A stretch of DNA of 41,070 nucleotides from Erysipelotrichaceae bacterium (lineage in GTDB: Bacteria > Bacillota_I > Bacilli_A > Erysipelotrichales > Erysipelotrichaceae), in assembly GCA_029974225.1 (NCBI GenBank), contig JARKSP010000046.1:1-41070 (forward strand), written 5' to 3'. Below the pieces are notes generated by a model that was not told the DNA's origin, ran no database searches, and saw nothing but the letters and a program-made list of their open reading frames with translations. How positions within the stretch are numbered: position 1 is the stretch's first letter; every line of letters begins with the position of its first letter. Made by a program: the position numbers and the translations under genes. Below are positions 40,927 through 41,070 of the stretch, in pieces.

Positions 40927-41070
40927 ACTTACCTTGTATGATAAATACGTACCTTGTCATACGTAAATAACATTCCTTTCTAACCTTTGATAGAATTAAG
41001 TAGAAACCATGTTTACTCTTATACTTTAATTGTGGTTTATCTACTTTAGTGAGGTTGAGGCTATGGGTTC
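40927..41070. promoter_or_regulatory. Upstream region of the DUF951-ychF operon with repeated motifs
   Basis: ACCTTGTATGATAAA (from 40931) is partly repeated as ACCTTGTCATACGTAAA (from 40951), and TACGTA occurs twice (40946-40951, 40960-40965). At the right edge GTGAGG and an ATG at 41063 could start a plus-strand gene, but only eight bases remain, so no gene is called. Confidence 0.35.

Overview
The window looks like a chromosomal segment of a low-GC Bacillota. The gene set (tmk-holB-ricT, a T-box-controlled metG, ychF next to a DUF951 gene, darA, ktrAB, and MEP-pathway ispF) and the AT-rich codon use point to the Firmicutes. The mix of housekeeping genes with many small acetyltransferase genes would suit a gut-associated lineage such as the Erysipelotrichia, but that placement is an inference. 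TGA is used as a stop codon, Shine-Dalgarno sites are of the GGAGG type, and I found no tRNA or rRNA gene, complete insertion sequence or CRISPR array.

Left part (1-8.1 kb): a truncated Sua5/TsaC-like gene, an M20 amidohydrolase, the coupled metG-rlmH pair behind a methionine T-box leader, a YwaF-like membrane protein, nagA with a clear promoter, an unrecognised membrane protein and a MalY/PatB C-S lyase. Next (8.2-13.8 kb) is a replication and translation operon, tmk-holB-ricT, followed by the most unusual gene here: one 998-codon frame that joins a 12-helix MFS transporter to a complete family 2 glycoside hydrolase.

Middle part (13.8-24.3 kb): NUDIX, HAD, MBL-fold and GNAT genes with at least two GNAT remnants, then an operon of a divergent second MetRS-like protein, gltX and an S66 LD-carboxypeptidase. 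An M24 aminopeptidase and a DUF6440-like small protein face the other way. A MITE-like inverted repeat separates these from a MerR-controlled ABC exporter/CPBP protease cassette (24.7-27.8 kb). A potassium/ion module follows (27.9-31.7 kb): ktrB-ktrA and an ArsB/NhaD-like transporter, each behind a leader that folds into a distinct long-range structure that I cannot assign to a known riboswitch class.

Right part (31.8-41 kb): a membrane-tethered XRE regulator with a perfect palindrome before its start, a HIT protein, a GNAT gene broken by two compensating frameshifts, an intact GNAT, an alpha/beta hydrolase, ispF overlapping a degenerate HMA-domain gene, a PfkB-like protein with an altered catalytic motif, a flavin-reductase-like protein, a YhfX-like PLP protein, a bactofilin, the c-di-AMP receptor darA, ychF and a DUF951 protein. 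darA and ktrAB together suggest c-di-AMP-linked potassium homeostasis. The best candidates for something undescribed are the MFS-GH2 fusion and the two structured leaders of the ion-transport genes.
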